Origin: an uncultured Oscillospiraceae bacterium
GTDB lineage: Bacteria; Bacillota; Clostridia; Oscillospirales; Oscillospiraceae
NCBI GenBank assembly: GCA_934597175.1
Contig: CAKTQR010000018.1
Span: 1-44,005, forward strand
Direction: 5' to 3'
Length of the DNA: 44,005 nucleotides
A model generated the notes under the pieces. The model saw only the letters and a program-made list of their open reading frames with translations. It searched no databases and was not told where the DNA came from. How positions within the stretch are numbered: position 1 is the stretch's first letter; each line of letters starts with the position of its first letter. Shown piece by piece: positions 23,837 to 32,047 of the stretch. Made by a program: the position numbers and the translations under genes.

Positions 23837-24070
23837 ATGCCTAAGTTTGATGAAGTAACCGGCGAACAGTTCCTGAAGGAGTACAACGGCAAAGAACTGT
23901 TTAAGGAGTTTATTCCCGTTATCGGCAAGATGCCCAGCATCGCTTATGTTCCTTTCCACAAGAAGCAGGCTAAGGATGTTGTTGGCTACATTCTCGGCAA
24001 GGGCTACTGCGATCAGGCAGCAGCTGACGCACTCATCGAGAAGTTCAACGCTCTTTACGGCGACAAGTAA
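23837..24070 (+). CDS. Small protein of unknown function, paralogue A
   Basis: 77 residues, charged and helical, with no signal or membrane segment. AAAGGAG sits seven to eight bases before the ATG, and the strong promoter at 23746 implies high expression. It shares the pattern F-x3-T-x3-F...GKEL..E..P...K.P......KK...DV...I..KG with the next gene, so the two are paralogues. The pattern also recalls a short helical domain attached to the end of some gut Firmicutes hydrolases (impression only). A terminator hairpin follows its stop, so it is probably made in excess over paralogue B. Confidence 0.8.
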   Translation: MPKFDEVTGEQFLKEYNGKELFKEFIPVIGKMPSIAYVPFHKKQAKDVVGYILGKGYCDQAAADALIEKFNALYGDK

Positions 24071-24083
24071 TTAAATTGCCACG

Positions 24084-24113
24084 AAAGCCCTGCCATGTCC
24101 GGCAGGGCTTTTT
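24084..24113 (+). terminator. Terminator/attenuator between the two small-protein genes
   Basis: AAAGCCCTGCC, loop ATGTCC, GGCAGGGCTTT, then T. It lies between two paralogous genes on the same strand with no second promoter visible, so partial read-through is likely. Confidence 0.8.
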
Positions 24114-24130
24114 CCTTAGGAGGATGAGCT

Positions 24131-24340
24131 ATGGATTTTAACAATATGACGGTCGGCGAATTTTTTGAGGACAACGGCGGGAAGGAGCTGCTCATGGAGC
24201 TTGCGCCCCATTTGCTCAAATATCCTTTGAAGCTGTTTTACAGGAAAAAGTGCGGCGATGTGTTCCCGCTCATAACCGAAAAGGGCCTCGTTTCACAGGA
24301 CACCGCCAACGCAATAAAGGCTGCGATAGAGGCAAAATAA
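24131..24340 (+). CDS. Small protein of unknown function, paralogue B
   Basis: 69 residues, starting MDFNNMTVGEFFEDNGGKEL. It aligns along its whole length with paralogue A: TVGEFF with TGEQFL, NGGKELLMELAP with NGKELFKEFIP, RKKCGDVFPLITEKG with KKQAKDVVGYILGKG. AGGAGG lies seven bases before the ATG. It is soluble, with no catalytic motif. It is reached by read-through of the hairpin at 24084 and ends in a 16-bp terminator stem. Function unknown. Confidence 0.78.
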   Translation: MDFNNMTVGEFFEDNGGKELLMELAPHLLKYPLKLFYRKKCGDVFPLITEKGLVSQDTANAIKAAIEAK

Positions 24341-24369
24341 AAACCTGCCGTTTGGCAGGTTTTTATTTT
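24334..24369. terminator. Bidirectional terminator between small protein B and the MFS gene
   Basis: A perfect 16-bp stem (AAAATAAAAACCTGCC, loop GTTT, complement) serves both converging genes. Confidence 0.88.
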
Positions 24370-25550
24370 GTTCTCTGTATTGCAAACATCATGACCAGCG
24401 TACCGGCGGCGGACACGAGAACGCCGACTATCAGAGCTGCCTTTGCGCCAACACCGTCGAGCAGAACACCGCCTATCAGGCTTGCGAAAATGCTCGCCAT
24501 GGAGATGACGGCGGTTATGTAGGTCTGACCCTTTGCGGCGTTTTGCTTTTCGATGACCGCATCGGCGTAGCGCACTGAGGCGGGTACGAATATCGCAAAC
24601 GACAGCGCCTGCAAGGCCTCGGCGGCGTAGAGCATCCCGACGCTGCCGGCAAGGTAGATCGCAAGCTCCTTTACGGTGAACATGATAACGGCGAAGCGCA
24701 GGAGACTTGAGCAGCTAAAGCACTTAATAAGCCTTGAAAACAGCAGCATCACCGGCACCTCCGTAAGCGTCATGAACGCCAGAATGCTGCCCATGTCGGA
24801 GCTTCCGCCGCCGACATTGCGCACGAACTCTATCATGAAAATGCCGAGCAGCGAGTGCGTGAAGTATAAAAGCGCAGTGCCGAGCAAAAACAGCGCAAAG
24901 CGCTTGTTCTCCCGCAGAAATTCGAATATTCCGCTCGGCTTTTCACAAACCTCTGCCTGCACCTCGGAAATTTCCCGCCTCGGTTTTGCACCGAGGGTGA
25001 GGGAGAGGGTCAGCGCACCAAGCGCAGCGGTTATTATAATGTATGATACCGGCACACTCTGCGCACTCACACGCTCGACTAAAATGCCCAGCGCCACATT
25101 CGCAAGAGCGTAGCTAAACGAGCCGACTGCCCGGGCGGCGCTGAAATTTATCTTTGAGCCGAGGCTTTCAAGGTAAAAATACAGCGAGATGCACAGCGGC
25201 TGGAACAGAATATTGCCGCCTATAAGCAGCACGAACGCCGCTGACAGCGGCAGGCATGCCGTCGGCATGAACAGCACCGATATCATGAGTGCAAGGCTCA
25301 GCGCCGCCGCAATTAAAATACAGCGCAGCAGCGTACGCTGGCGGGTCTTATCGATGTGACCTGCAACAAGCGGCTGCGCAATGAAGCCGACTATGTTGCC
25401 GAGGGCGAAAATGATGCCGATATCGTAGTTGGTGTACTGCTTGCCCTGGAGATACACCGCCGTGAAGCCAAATATTATGCCGCTGAGCGCCCAATAGCTG
25501 CCCTGTATGAGGCTGTAGCGCAAATTGAATTTTTTACTGCTTTCTTTCAT
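24363..25550 (-). CDS. MFS transporter (MFS_1-like, LacY/NupG-type)
   Basis: 395 residues with 12 predicted membrane helices in two six-helix halves separated by a charged loop (EISEVQAEVCEKPSG). The N-terminus (LRYSLIQGSYWALSGIIFGF) and 'GHIDKTRQRTLL' between helices 2 and 3 match MFS_1-like sugar/nucleoside-type proton symporters. The substrate cannot be told. There is no Shine-Dalgarno before the ATG, and the promoter at 25557-25585 places transcription start at about the A of the ATG, so the message may be leaderless. It is transcribed divergently from the amino-acid symporter gene. Confidence 0.87.
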   Translation of the reverse strand: MKESSKKFNLRYSLIQGSYWALSGIIFGFTAVYLQGKQYTNYDIGIIFALGNIVGFIAQPLVAGHIDKTRQRTLLRCILIAAALSLALMISVLFMPTACLPLSAAFVLLIGGNILFQPLCISLYFYLESLGSKINFSAARAVGSFSYALANVALGILVERVSAQSVPVSYIIITAALGALTLSLTLGAKPRREISEVQAEVCEKPSGIFEFLRENKRFALFLLGTALLYFTHSLLGIFMIEFVRNVGGGSSDMGSILAFMTLTEVPVMLLFSRLIKCFSCSSLLRFAVIMFTVKELAIYLAGSVGMLYAAEALQALSFAIFVPASVRYADAVIEKQNAAKGQTYITAVISMASIFASLIGGVLLDGVGAKAALIVGVLVSAAGTLVMMFAIQRTK

Positions 25551-25556
25551 ACATTT

Positions 25557-25585
25557 ATTATACCATGCACACCGCCGTTTGACAA
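25557..25585 (-). promoter_or_regulatory. Promoter of the MFS gene (possibly leaderless)
   Basis: On the minus strand TTGTCA, 17 bp, TATAAT ending at 25557, seven bases before the start codon at 25550. Confidence 0.55.
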
Positions 25586-25602
25586 TCGATATAATTTATA
25601 TG

Positions 25603-25631
25603 TTGCAAAAGCGGCAAAATGTGTATATAAT
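25603..25631 (+). promoter_or_regulatory. Promoter of the AGCS symporter gene
   Basis: TTGCAA, 17 bp, TATAAT, about 42 bases upstream of the start codon. Confidence 0.65.
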
Positions 25632-25672
25632 GTTAACATCGTTCAAAATACGACGAAGAAAGAGAGAATCAC

Positions 25673-27121
25673 ATGGTAGAAAAAATCGACGGCGTTATAA
25701 ACGCCATCAGCGGTGTACTGTACCAGCCGTACATAGTGCCGCTGTTTCTTATTGTTGCGGGTGTGTACTTCACCATCCGCACGGGACTTTTGCAGATAAG
25801 CCTGTTCGGCGAGTCTATAAAGGTCGTCAGCGAAAGGCCCAAGGAGAAGGGCAGCGTATCCTCGTTCGGTGCGCTCATGGTCTCCACCGCATCCCGTGTC
25901 GGCACGGGCAACATCATCGGCGTTGCCTCGGCGCTCGTCCTCGGCGGCCCGGGTGCGATCTTCTGGATGTGGATAACCGCCATCCTCGGCGGCGCTTCCG
26001 CATTCATAGAGTCCACTCTGGCGCAGATCTATAAGCGCAAGGACACCAACGGCACAAGCTACGGCGGCCCGTCGTACTACATGCAGGACGGTCTCAAGCA
26101 GCGTTGGCTCGGCGTTATCTTTGCGATAGTCCTCATCCTCACCTACGCCGTGGGCTACAATATGCTCGCTGCGTACAACACCCAGTCGACCTTCGGTGGC
26201 TTCAGCTTTTATGATGCCGAGACCACTCCGTACATAATCGGCGGCATCCTCGCCGTCCTGTTCGGCGCATGCGTCCTCGGCGGCGGCCTGCGTCTTACGA
26301 AGATCACGGGCGTTCTCGTTCCCATCATGGGCGTACTGTATGTCATCGTCTCGCTCGTGATACTCGTGATGAATATCACCTACATTCCCGCAATGTTCAA
26401 GGCGATATTCGTCAGTGCATTTGACTTTGAGGCTATCCTCGGCGGCTTCACCGGCTCGTGCATCATGTGGGGCATCAAGCGCGGCCTTTACTCGAACGAG
26501 GCGGGCATGGGCTCCGCCCCCAACGCCGCAGCAAGCGCCGATGTCGCACACCCCGTTAAGCAGGGTCTTGTCCAGATGCTGTCTGTGTTTATCGACACAC
26601 TGCTTATCTGCACGGCGACCGCTTTCATGTGCCTGTGCGGCCAGCTCAGGACCGGCGGCATCAACTCCGCAGCCTACATCAATGCCGACGGTAGTGCTAA
26701 TGCGGCAAATTTTGTTCAGGACTCCATTTTCGCATCCCTCGGCGCAGCAGGCCCGATCTTCATCGCAGCGGCGCTGACCCTGTTTGCGTTCACCACGCTC
26801 CTCGGTAACTACTATTACTGCGAGGGCTGCCTGAGATTTATCCTCAAGCGCAAGCCCAGCAAGGCGTTCATCACCTGCTTCCGCATTTTTGCGACCGTTC
26901 TGGTGTTCGTCGGTGCGATACTCTCCGCCGGCGTCGTTTGGGACACCGCAGATATGCTCCAAGGTATCATGGTAGTCATCAATGTGCCCGTCATCCTCAT
27001 CCTCGGCGGCCGTGCTGTCGCAGCCTTGAAGGATTACAAGAAGCAGCGCAGGGAAGGCAAATCCCCCGAGTTCAAGTCCGCCAATATCGGCCTTGAAGGC
27101 AAAACCGACTGCTGGGAGTAA
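25673..27121 (+). CDS. Alanine/glycine:cation symporter (AGCS family)
   Basis: 482 residues with about 11 membrane helices. AGCS hallmarks are present: GVYFTIRTGLLQI near the N-terminus, STASRVGTGNIIGVA, GGPGAIFWMW, YGGPSYYM, and YSNEAGMGSAPNAAA. The family imports alanine or glycine with sodium or protons. AAAGAGAG precedes the ATG. The gene ends in a strong terminator and faces a GntR/FCD regulator gene, which may or may not control it. Alanine versus glycine preference cannot be read. Confidence 0.93.
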   Translation: MVEKIDGVINAISGVLYQPYIVPLFLIVAGVYFTIRTGLLQISLFGESIKVVSERPKEKGSVSSFGALMVSTASRVGTGNIIGVASALVLGGPGAIFWMWITAILGGASAFIESTLAQIYKRKDTNGTSYGGPSYYMQDGLKQRWLGVIFAIVLILTYAVGYNMLAAYNTQSTFGGFSFYDAETTPYIIGGILAVLFGACVLGGGLRLTKITGVLVPIMGVLYVIVSLVILVMNITYIPAMFKAIFVSAFDFEAILGGFTGSCIMWGIKRGLYSNEAGMGSAPNAAASADVAHPVKQGLVQMLSVFIDTLLICTATAFMCLCGQLRTGGINSAAYINADGSANAANFVQDSIFASLGAAGPIFIAAALTLFAFTTLLGNYYYCEGCLRFILKRKPSKAFITCFRIFATVLVFVGAILSAGVVWDTADMLQGIMVVINVPVILILGGRAVAALKDYKKQRREGKSPEFKSANIGLEGKTDCWE

Positions 27122-27131
27122 TAATTAAAAC

Positions 27132-27170
27132 AAAAAATCTCGATGGTATCGATACCATCGAGATTTTTTT
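27132..27170. terminator. Bidirectional terminator between AGCS symporter and GntR regulator
   Basis: A perfect palindrome (half-site AAAAAATCTCGATGGTATC) with A and T runs on its two sides. Confidence 0.9.
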
Positions 27171-27173
27171 ATC

Positions 27174-27911
27174 TCACTTTTTCCTTGTGTTTCTCACGGT
27201 CGAGAACGGGTCTGCGCCGCCGCCGGAGAACATTGTAAAGTTAAGGCTTGAGGTCACATGGTCGGTCATGGCCTGACGGGCAAGCTCGGGAATGTGCATC
27301 TTTATCGCCGACACAACGGCGGCGTGGTTATAGATGACGCTTGACGACCACGGGTTTTCCTTGGCATTGCTTATAAACTTTATCATCGACGACTGGTACA
27401 TCGTCAAATTCGGCAGCAGCATCGCATAGCACTTTTGAATATAGCTGTTGCCGCAGGACTCGACGATGAGGCTGTGAAAGGGCATATCGGTCGCTATCAT
27501 GCCGTCGTAGTCCTTGCGAATGACGCAGTCGGTAAATTCGTCGGCAAGCTTCTCAAGCTCTGCGACCGTCTCGGCGCTTGCACGCTCCGTGCACAAAGCG
27601 GCAGCCTCACACTCGATAGCCGCACGCACGCTGTAGAGGTCTATCATGTCGCTCAGGCTCAGGTCGATGACATAGTAGCCGCTGGTGTTGGGCTTGGACA
27701 CAACGAAGCCCTGCTCGCACAAATTGACGATCGCCTCGGCGACCGGAGTTCTGGATATCCCGAGGGCGGAGGCGATGCTGTTGACATTGAGCTTCGTGCC
27801 CGGAGCGATGCGCAGGGACACTATCTCGTCATAGAGCATCTGCGAGACCACATCACGCAGCTTCGATGAGCTGCTGTTTTCCAAATAAGACTGAAATTGA
27901 GCTTTATTCAT
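27174..27911 (-). CDS. GntR-family transcriptional regulator with FCD domain
   Basis: 245 residues. The N-terminal winged helix has YDEIVSLRIAPGTKLN and ALGISRTPVAEAIVNL, followed by an FCD ligand domain that keeps its metal-binding residues: the ATDMPFHSLIVESCGN Asp/His segment, VIYNHAAVVSAI and AMTDHV. The ATG at 27911 follows GAGGTG by five bases; a longer reading begins inside an inverted repeat. Its promoter (27980-28008) carries an AATAC-N5-GTATT palindrome over the start region, which suggests autorepression. It probably senses an organic acid and could regulate the converging AGCS gene (inference). Confidence 0.9.
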   Translation of the reverse strand: MNKAQFQSYLENSSSSKLRDVVSQMLYDEIVSLRIAPGTKLNVNSIASALGISRTPVAEAIVNLCEQGFVVSKPNTSGYYVIDLSLSDMIDLYSVRAAIECEAAALCTERASAETVAELEKLADEFTDCVIRKDYDGMIATDMPFHSLIVESCGNSYIQKCYAMLLPNLTMYQSSMIKFISNAKENPWSSSVIYNHAAVVSAIKMHIPELARQAMTDHVTSSLNFTMFSGGGADPFSTVRNTRKK

Positions 27912-27967
27912 AAAAACACCTCGGAAGCGGATGCAAAAAATGCGGTGCATCCTTGATATTGCATTTT

Positions 27968-28008
27968 AATACGAAAGGTATTTTACTGCATAACAACTCA
28001 AAATGCAA
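27968..28008 (-). promoter_or_regulatory. GntR gene promoter with operator-like palindrome
   Basis: On the minus strand TTGCAT, 17 bp, TAAAAT. AATAC-GAAAG-GTATT (27968-27982) overlaps the -10 and the start region. GGATGCA/TGCATCC (27929-27952) forms a further inverted repeat in the leader. Confidence 0.55.
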
Positions 28009-28009
28009 C

Positions 28010-28039
28010 AAAAAAGGTTCCCCGAAGGGAACCTTTTTT
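28010..28039 (-). terminator. Terminator of the nfnAB operon
   Basis: GGTTCCC, loop CGAA, GGGAACC, with a run of A on the left giving a U-tract on the minus-strand transcript. Confidence 0.85.
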
Positions 28040-28056
28040 GAAATTTTTAAGGCTAA

Positions 28057-29451
28057 TTACTTGTTCTTGTTCTTTATGTACTCGTCAATGCCCTTTGCGC
28101 CTGCTTTGCCTGCGCCCATTGCGAGAATAACGGTTGCAGCGCCGGTAACGGCATCGCCGCCTGCGAACACGCCCTCACGAGCGGTCTGGCCGTTGTCGCC
28201 GGCCTCGATGCCGCCCTTGCGGGTGAAGGTAAGACCCTTGGTGGTGTTGCGGATCAGGGGATTGGGGCTGGTGCCGATAGCGATGATGACGGTGTCAACA
28301 TCCAGCACCCAGTTGCTGCCCTCGATGGGAACGGGCTTTCTGCGGCCCTTCTCGTCGGGCTCGCCGAGCTCCTGCTTGACAAGCTCGATGCCCTTGACAT
28401 TGCCGTTCTCGTCGCCGATGATGGCAACGGGGTTGTTGAGCAGATTGAACTCAATGCCCTCGGCCTCTGCATGCTCGACCTCTTCCTTACGGGCGGGCAG
28501 CTCGTCTCTGCCGCGGCGGTAGGTGATGAAAACATGCTCGGCACCGAGACGCTTTGCCACACGGGATGCGTCCATTGCGACATTGCCTGCGCCGACGACG
28601 GCAACACGGTTGAAGTGCTTGATGGGCGTATCGTAATCGTCTCTGTAAGCCTTCATGAGGTTTACACGGGTAAGAAGCTCGTTAGCCGAGTATACGCCGA
28701 GGAGGTTCTCGCCGGGGATGTGCAGGAACTGGGGCAGACCTGCGCCGGAGCCGATGAACACTGCCTCGAAGCCGTCCTCAAACAGCTCATCAACGGTCTC
28801 GGACTTGCCGATGATTGCGTTGGTGATGATGTTAACGCCCATTGCCTTGAGGTTCTCGATCTCGGCAGCAACGATCTCCTTGGGGAGACGGAACTGCGGG
28901 ATACCGTAAACGAGAACGCCGCCGGCCTTGTGGAAGGCCTCAAAAATGGTGACCTCGTAGCCGAGCTTGCGCAGGTCGCCTGCACAGGTAAGGCTGGACG
29001 GGCCAGAGCCGACAACGGCGACCTTGTGGCCGTTGGATTCGGGAGCGGTGGGAGCGACCTTCTCGGCCTTGTTCATGTGGTAGTCAGCGACAAAGCGCTC
29101 GAGGCGGCCGATACCGACGCTCTCGCCCTTGATGCCACGGACGCACTTGGACTCGCACTGCTTCTCCTGCGGGCAAACACGGCCGCAGACTGCGGGCAGG
29201 GAGTTGGTGGAGGTAATTATCTCATAAGCTGCATCGAAGTCGCCCTCTGCGACCTTTGCGATGAACTCGGGGATACGAACGGAAACGGGGCAGCCGGTAC
29301 GGCAGGGGGTGTTGTGGCAGTTAAGGCAGCGCTTTGCCTCGTCCATTGCCATCTCGGGAGTGTAGCCGAGAGCGACCTCGTCAAAATTGCCGGCACGGAC
29401 TATGGGATCCTGCTCGGGCATCGGGTTTTTATCCATTCTCATATTAGCCAT
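28057..29451 (-). CDS. nfnB: NfnB: NADPH-binding large subunit of NADH-dependent reduced ferredoxin:NADP+ oxidoreductase
   Basis: 464 residues, GltD superfamily. Two 4Fe-4S clusters are expected from CLNCHNTPCRTGCP and CGRVCPQEKQCESKC. Then come FAD-binding GSGPSSL, NADP-binding GAGNVAMD and the C-terminal FAGGDAVTGAATV. With NfnA it forms the electron-bifurcating transhydrogenase that couples NADH plus reduced ferredoxin oxidation to reduction of two NADP+. It overlaps nfnA by eight bases and GGAGG precedes its ATG. Alternatively it could be annotated as a glutamate synthase small subunit, but the adjacent NfnA gene and the absence of gltB make NfnB far more likely. Confidence 0.93.
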   Translation of the reverse strand: MANMRMDKNPMPEQDPIVRAGNFDEVALGYTPEMAMDEAKRCLNCHNTPCRTGCPVSVRIPEFIAKVAEGDFDAAYEIITSTNSLPAVCGRVCPQEKQCESKCVRGIKGESVGIGRLERFVADYHMNKAEKVAPTAPESNGHKVAVVGSGPSSLTCAGDLRKLGYEVTIFEAFHKAGGVLVYGIPQFRLPKEIVAAEIENLKAMGVNIITNAIIGKSETVDELFEDGFEAVFIGSGAGLPQFLHIPGENLLGVYSANELLTRVNLMKAYRDDYDTPIKHFNRVAVVGAGNVAMDASRVAKRLGAEHVFITYRRGRDELPARKEEVEHAEAEGIEFNLLNNPVAIIGDENGNVKGIELVKQELGEPDEKGRRKPVPIEGSNWVLDVDTVIIAIGTSPNPLIRNTTKGLTFTRKGGIEAGDNGQTAREGVFAGGDAVTGAATVILAMGAGKAGAKGIDEYIKNKNK

Positions 29452-30310
29452 TGCGCTTACCTCCGGTCATATTGCAGATATGCTTTGCAGCCTCGTCCTG
29501 CTCGGGCTTATAGAAGGCTGCACGCTTGATCAGCGAGTCAAAATCGACCTCGTGTGCATCAAAGTCGGGACCGTCGACACAAGCAAACTTGGTCTCGCCG
29601 CCGACGATAACACGGCAGCCGCCGCACATGCCGGTGCCGTCGACCATGATCGGGTCGAGGGAGATGATGGTCTTGATGCCGTAGGGGCGGGTGACCTCTG
29701 CAAGGAACTTCATCATGATGTCCGGGCCGATAGCGATGACACGGTCAAACTGGGGTCTGCCCTCGGCGATATTGGCGTCGATCTCCTGCTGCAGCAGAGC
29801 GGTGGTAAAGCCCTTAATGCCGTAAGAGCCGTCGTCGGTGCAGATGATGGACTTGTTGGAAGCGGCCTTCATCTCGTCCTCAAGGATGACGATATCCTTG
29901 CTGCGGAAGCCTGCGATAAAGGTGACATCGATACCCTTCTCGTGCATTTCCTTGGCGATGGGGTATGCGATGGCGCAGCCGACACCGCCGCCGACGACAC
30001 AGACCTTCTTCAGACCGTCCATCTCGGTAGCCTTGCCGAGCGGACCGACGAAGTCAGAGATATAGTCGCCTTCCTCAACGGTGTGGAGCATTCTGGTGGT
30101 GCGGCCGGCAGCCTGGACCATGACGGTGACAGTGCCCTTCTCACGGTCGTAGCCTGCAACGGAGACGGGGGTACGCTCGCCCTGCTCGTCAAGACGGAAG
30201 ATGACGAACTGGCCGGCCTGCGCATGTCTCGCAACCAGCGGAGCTTCGATCTCGAACAGGCAGATGGTCTTTGCCTCGTTCAGAAATCTCTTAGTTACTA
30301 CTTTGAACAT
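29444..30310 (-). CDS. nfnA: NfnA: NADH-binding small subunit of NADH-dependent reduced ferredoxin:NADP+ oxidoreductase
   Basis: 288 residues, dihydroorotate dehydrogenase electron-transfer (PyrK)-like. The FAD domain has RTPVSVAGYDREKGTV, the NAD domain GGGVGCAIAYPI, and the 2Fe-2S site VDGTGMCGGCRV with a later FACVDGPDFD. In characterised Nfn the 2Fe-2S cluster uses one Asp and three Cys, which fits the DGTGMCGGC sequence. AGAGGTAG lies before the ATG. The order nfnA–nfnB with overlap is the usual operon. Located in the cytosol; it feeds NADPH to biosynthesis or to reductases such as the OYE. Confidence 0.94.
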   Translation of the reverse strand: MFKVVTKRFLNEAKTICLFEIEAPLVARHAQAGQFVIFRLDEQGERTPVSVAGYDREKGTVTVMVQAAGRTTRMLHTVEEGDYISDFVGPLGKATEMDGLKKVCVVGGGVGCAIAYPIAKEMHEKGIDVTFIAGFRSKDIVILEDEMKAASNKSIICTDDGSYGIKGFTTALLQQEIDANIAEGRPQFDRVIAIGPDIMMKFLAEVTRPYGIKTIISLDPIMVDGTGMCGGCRVIVGGETKFACVDGPDFDAHEVDFDSLIKRAAFYKPEQDEAAKHICNMTGGKRNG

Positions 30311-30373
30311 TTTTTACTACCTCTTATCCATTTAATAATTATTTTGTTTTCACATTATTCGGATAACAGTCGT

Positions 30374-30402
30374 ATTTTAATCTAATTGCACAGGATTGTC
30401 AA
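30374..30402 (-). promoter_or_regulatory. nfnAB promoter
   Basis: On the minus strand TTGACA, 17 bp, TAAAAT, about 64 bases upstream of the nfnA start. Confidence 0.7.
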
Positions 30403-30505
30403 CAGACCAAATGCAGAACTTTGTTTAAAAAGCCTTGTTTTTCAACGGTTTTTTGAAAATGCTTGATTAATAATTAACTAAGAATTGCACATAAACATGC
30501 TCAAT

Positions 30506-30534
30506 TTGCGCATTTTCGCAGTTCGGTGTATAAT
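30506..30534 (+). promoter_or_regulatory. galM promoter
   Basis: TTGCGC, 17 bp, TATAAT; the galM start codon is 19 bases after the -10, leaving a very short leader that holds GAGGTGAG. Confidence 0.6.
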
Positions 30535-30552
30535 GCTGTCGAGGTGAGGCGC

Positions 30553-31524
30553 ATGTCAGTTGTAAAATCAGGCTTCGGAGCATACACGCTCTATACGATA
30601 AAAAACGCCGCCGGGGCGAGCGTCAGCGTAACAAATCTCGGTGCGGCGGTACAAAGCATCAATGTCCCGGACAGAAACGGCGCCTTGGGTGATGTCGTCC
30701 TGGGCTACGATACGCCGCAGGAATATCTCGATAACGACGGCTACTTCGGTGCATCCGTCGGCAGATACGCAAACCGCATTGCCGGGGCGGGCTTTGACCT
30801 TAACGGCACGCACTATGCCATAACCGCAAACGAGGGGGAGAACACCCTGCACGGCGGTGTCGGCTTTTCAAAGCGTCGCTTTGATGTGGCCGCCGTCACC
30901 GATAATTCCGTGCGCTTTGAGCTGTGTGACCCCGACGGCGGCGACGGTTTCCCGGGAAATATCACGGTGAGCGTGGAGTACGAGTTTACCGACGATAATA
31001 GGCTCATCATTAGCTACACCGCCCGCAGCGACAAGGACACTGTGCTCAATCTCACAAACCACAGTTATTTTAACCTTGCAGGCAGGGGAGATATCCTCTC
31101 GCACGAGCTCATGATAAACGCAGACGGCTACCTGCCCGTTGACGATGAGCTCATCCCGACCGGCGAGGTGAGAGCCGTTGACGGTACGGAGTTTGACTTC
31201 CGCACACGCCGAAAGGTCAAAAACGGTTATTACGACCACTGCTTTGTGTTAAACGGCGAAAAATGCGCCGAGCTGTACGAGCCCGAGTGCGGCAGAATCA
31301 TGTGCGTCACGACCGACATGCCCGCCGTCCAGTTTTACGCAGGCGGCGCAACGGGTACACGAAACGGCAAAAACGGCGCAGTCTACGGCAAAAACTCCGC
31401 CCTGTGCCTTGAGACGCAATTTTACCCCGATGCCCCCAACCGCCCCAACTTCCCGACCACCGTCCTGAAATCCAACGAGACCTACTCGCACCGCACGGTG
31501 TACGAGTTTACGAGCGATAAATGA
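30553..31524 (+). CDS. galM: Aldose 1-epimerase (mutarotase)
   Basis: 323 residues. GalM motifs: GRYANRIAGAGFDLNG, ENTLHGG, the catalytic His in NLTNHSYFNL, and the catalytic Glu in LETQFYPDAPN. It interconverts alpha and beta anomers of glucose or galactose. The ATG at 30553 sits just after GAGGTGAGGCGC; a nine-codon longer reading would begin in the promoter -10 box. Its stop overlaps the next gene's start (ATGA). No other galactose gene is nearby. Confidence 0.93.
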   Translation: MSVVKSGFGAYTLYTIKNAAGASVSVTNLGAAVQSINVPDRNGALGDVVLGYDTPQEYLDNDGYFGASVGRYANRIAGAGFDLNGTHYAITANEGENTLHGGVGFSKRRFDVAAVTDNSVRFELCDPDGGDGFPGNITVSVEYEFTDDNRLIISYTARSDKDTVLNLTNHSYFNLAGRGDILSHELMINADGYLPVDDELIPTGEVRAVDGTEFDFRTRRKVKNGYYDHCFVLNGEKCAELYEPECGRIMCVTTDMPAVQFYAGGATGTRNGKNGAVYGKNSALCLETQFYPDAPNRPNFPTTVLKSNETYSHRTVYEFTSDK

Positions 31525-32006
31525 GTATGACGACGATAAAGATAGACGAATACGCCTTCTCAGTCGATATCGAAAAGACGAGGGAGTATTACAAGACGCA
31601 CTCTCTGTGCGACTGCGGAAACTGCCGCAATTACTATGCGCAGGCGAGGGAAAAGCTCCCGAAGCTGGCTGATTTTTTGGCGCAGTTTGGCGCTGATATC
31701 TCACACCCCGACGAAGCATGGGGTGTCGAAGCGGACGACCATATCGACTACATAAGCACCGACTATACCGTCTGCGGCAAAGTCGAGGAAATGGGCAAGT
31801 ACGAGATAGACTTACACGACGAGCAATTTTTGAGTGTTATCGTGACCGACGGCTTTACATCTCCCAATGAGCAGACCGGCGAGTATTTCACTCTATCCGT
31901 CGATAACATCGCCCTCCCGTGGGTCTTAGCCGAGCCCTTCCCCGAGCCGATAAAGACAAATCTTCCGTCAAAGCTCAAGTGCTTCCTTGGTAAAATATTC
32001 GGATAA
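31521..32006 (+). CDS. Hypothetical protein co-translated with galM
   Basis: 161 residues, acidic, cytosolic. An N-terminal CDCGNCRNYY motif (C-x-C-x2-C) might bind a metal. The C-terminal half is beta-rich, followed by a basic tail (KLKCFLGKIFG). I do not know its function; proteins of this pattern are common hypothetical proteins in Clostridia. The ATG overlaps the galM stop by four bases, so translation is coupled; the Shine-Dalgarno site inside galM is weak. It ends just before a bidirectional terminator. Confidence 0.75.
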   Translation: MSMTTIKIDEYAFSVDIEKTREYYKTHSLCDCGNCRNYYAQAREKLPKLADFLAQFGADISHPDEAWGVEADDHIDYISTDYTVCGKVEEMGKYEIDLHDEQFLSVIVTDGFTSPNEQTGEYFTLSVDNIALPWVLAEPFPEPIKTNLPSKLKCFLGKIFG

Positions 32007-32009
32007 AAT

Positions 32010-32042
32010 AAGCCTCCTTTTGCAGCCGCAAAAGGAGGCTTT
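32010..32042. terminator. Bidirectional terminator between the galM operon and the MerR gene
   Basis: AAGCCTCCTTTTGC, loop AGCC, GCAAAAGGAGGCTT. A strong 14-bp stem; the flanking T and A runs are short. Confidence 0.75.
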
Positions 32043-32047
32043 GCTGT

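Noticed and set aside
28471..30385. Two plus-strand frames of more than 330 codons opposite nfnAB
   Set aside because: Low-complexity antisense translations; the nfnAB proteins are complete and have a promoter, overlap and terminator.
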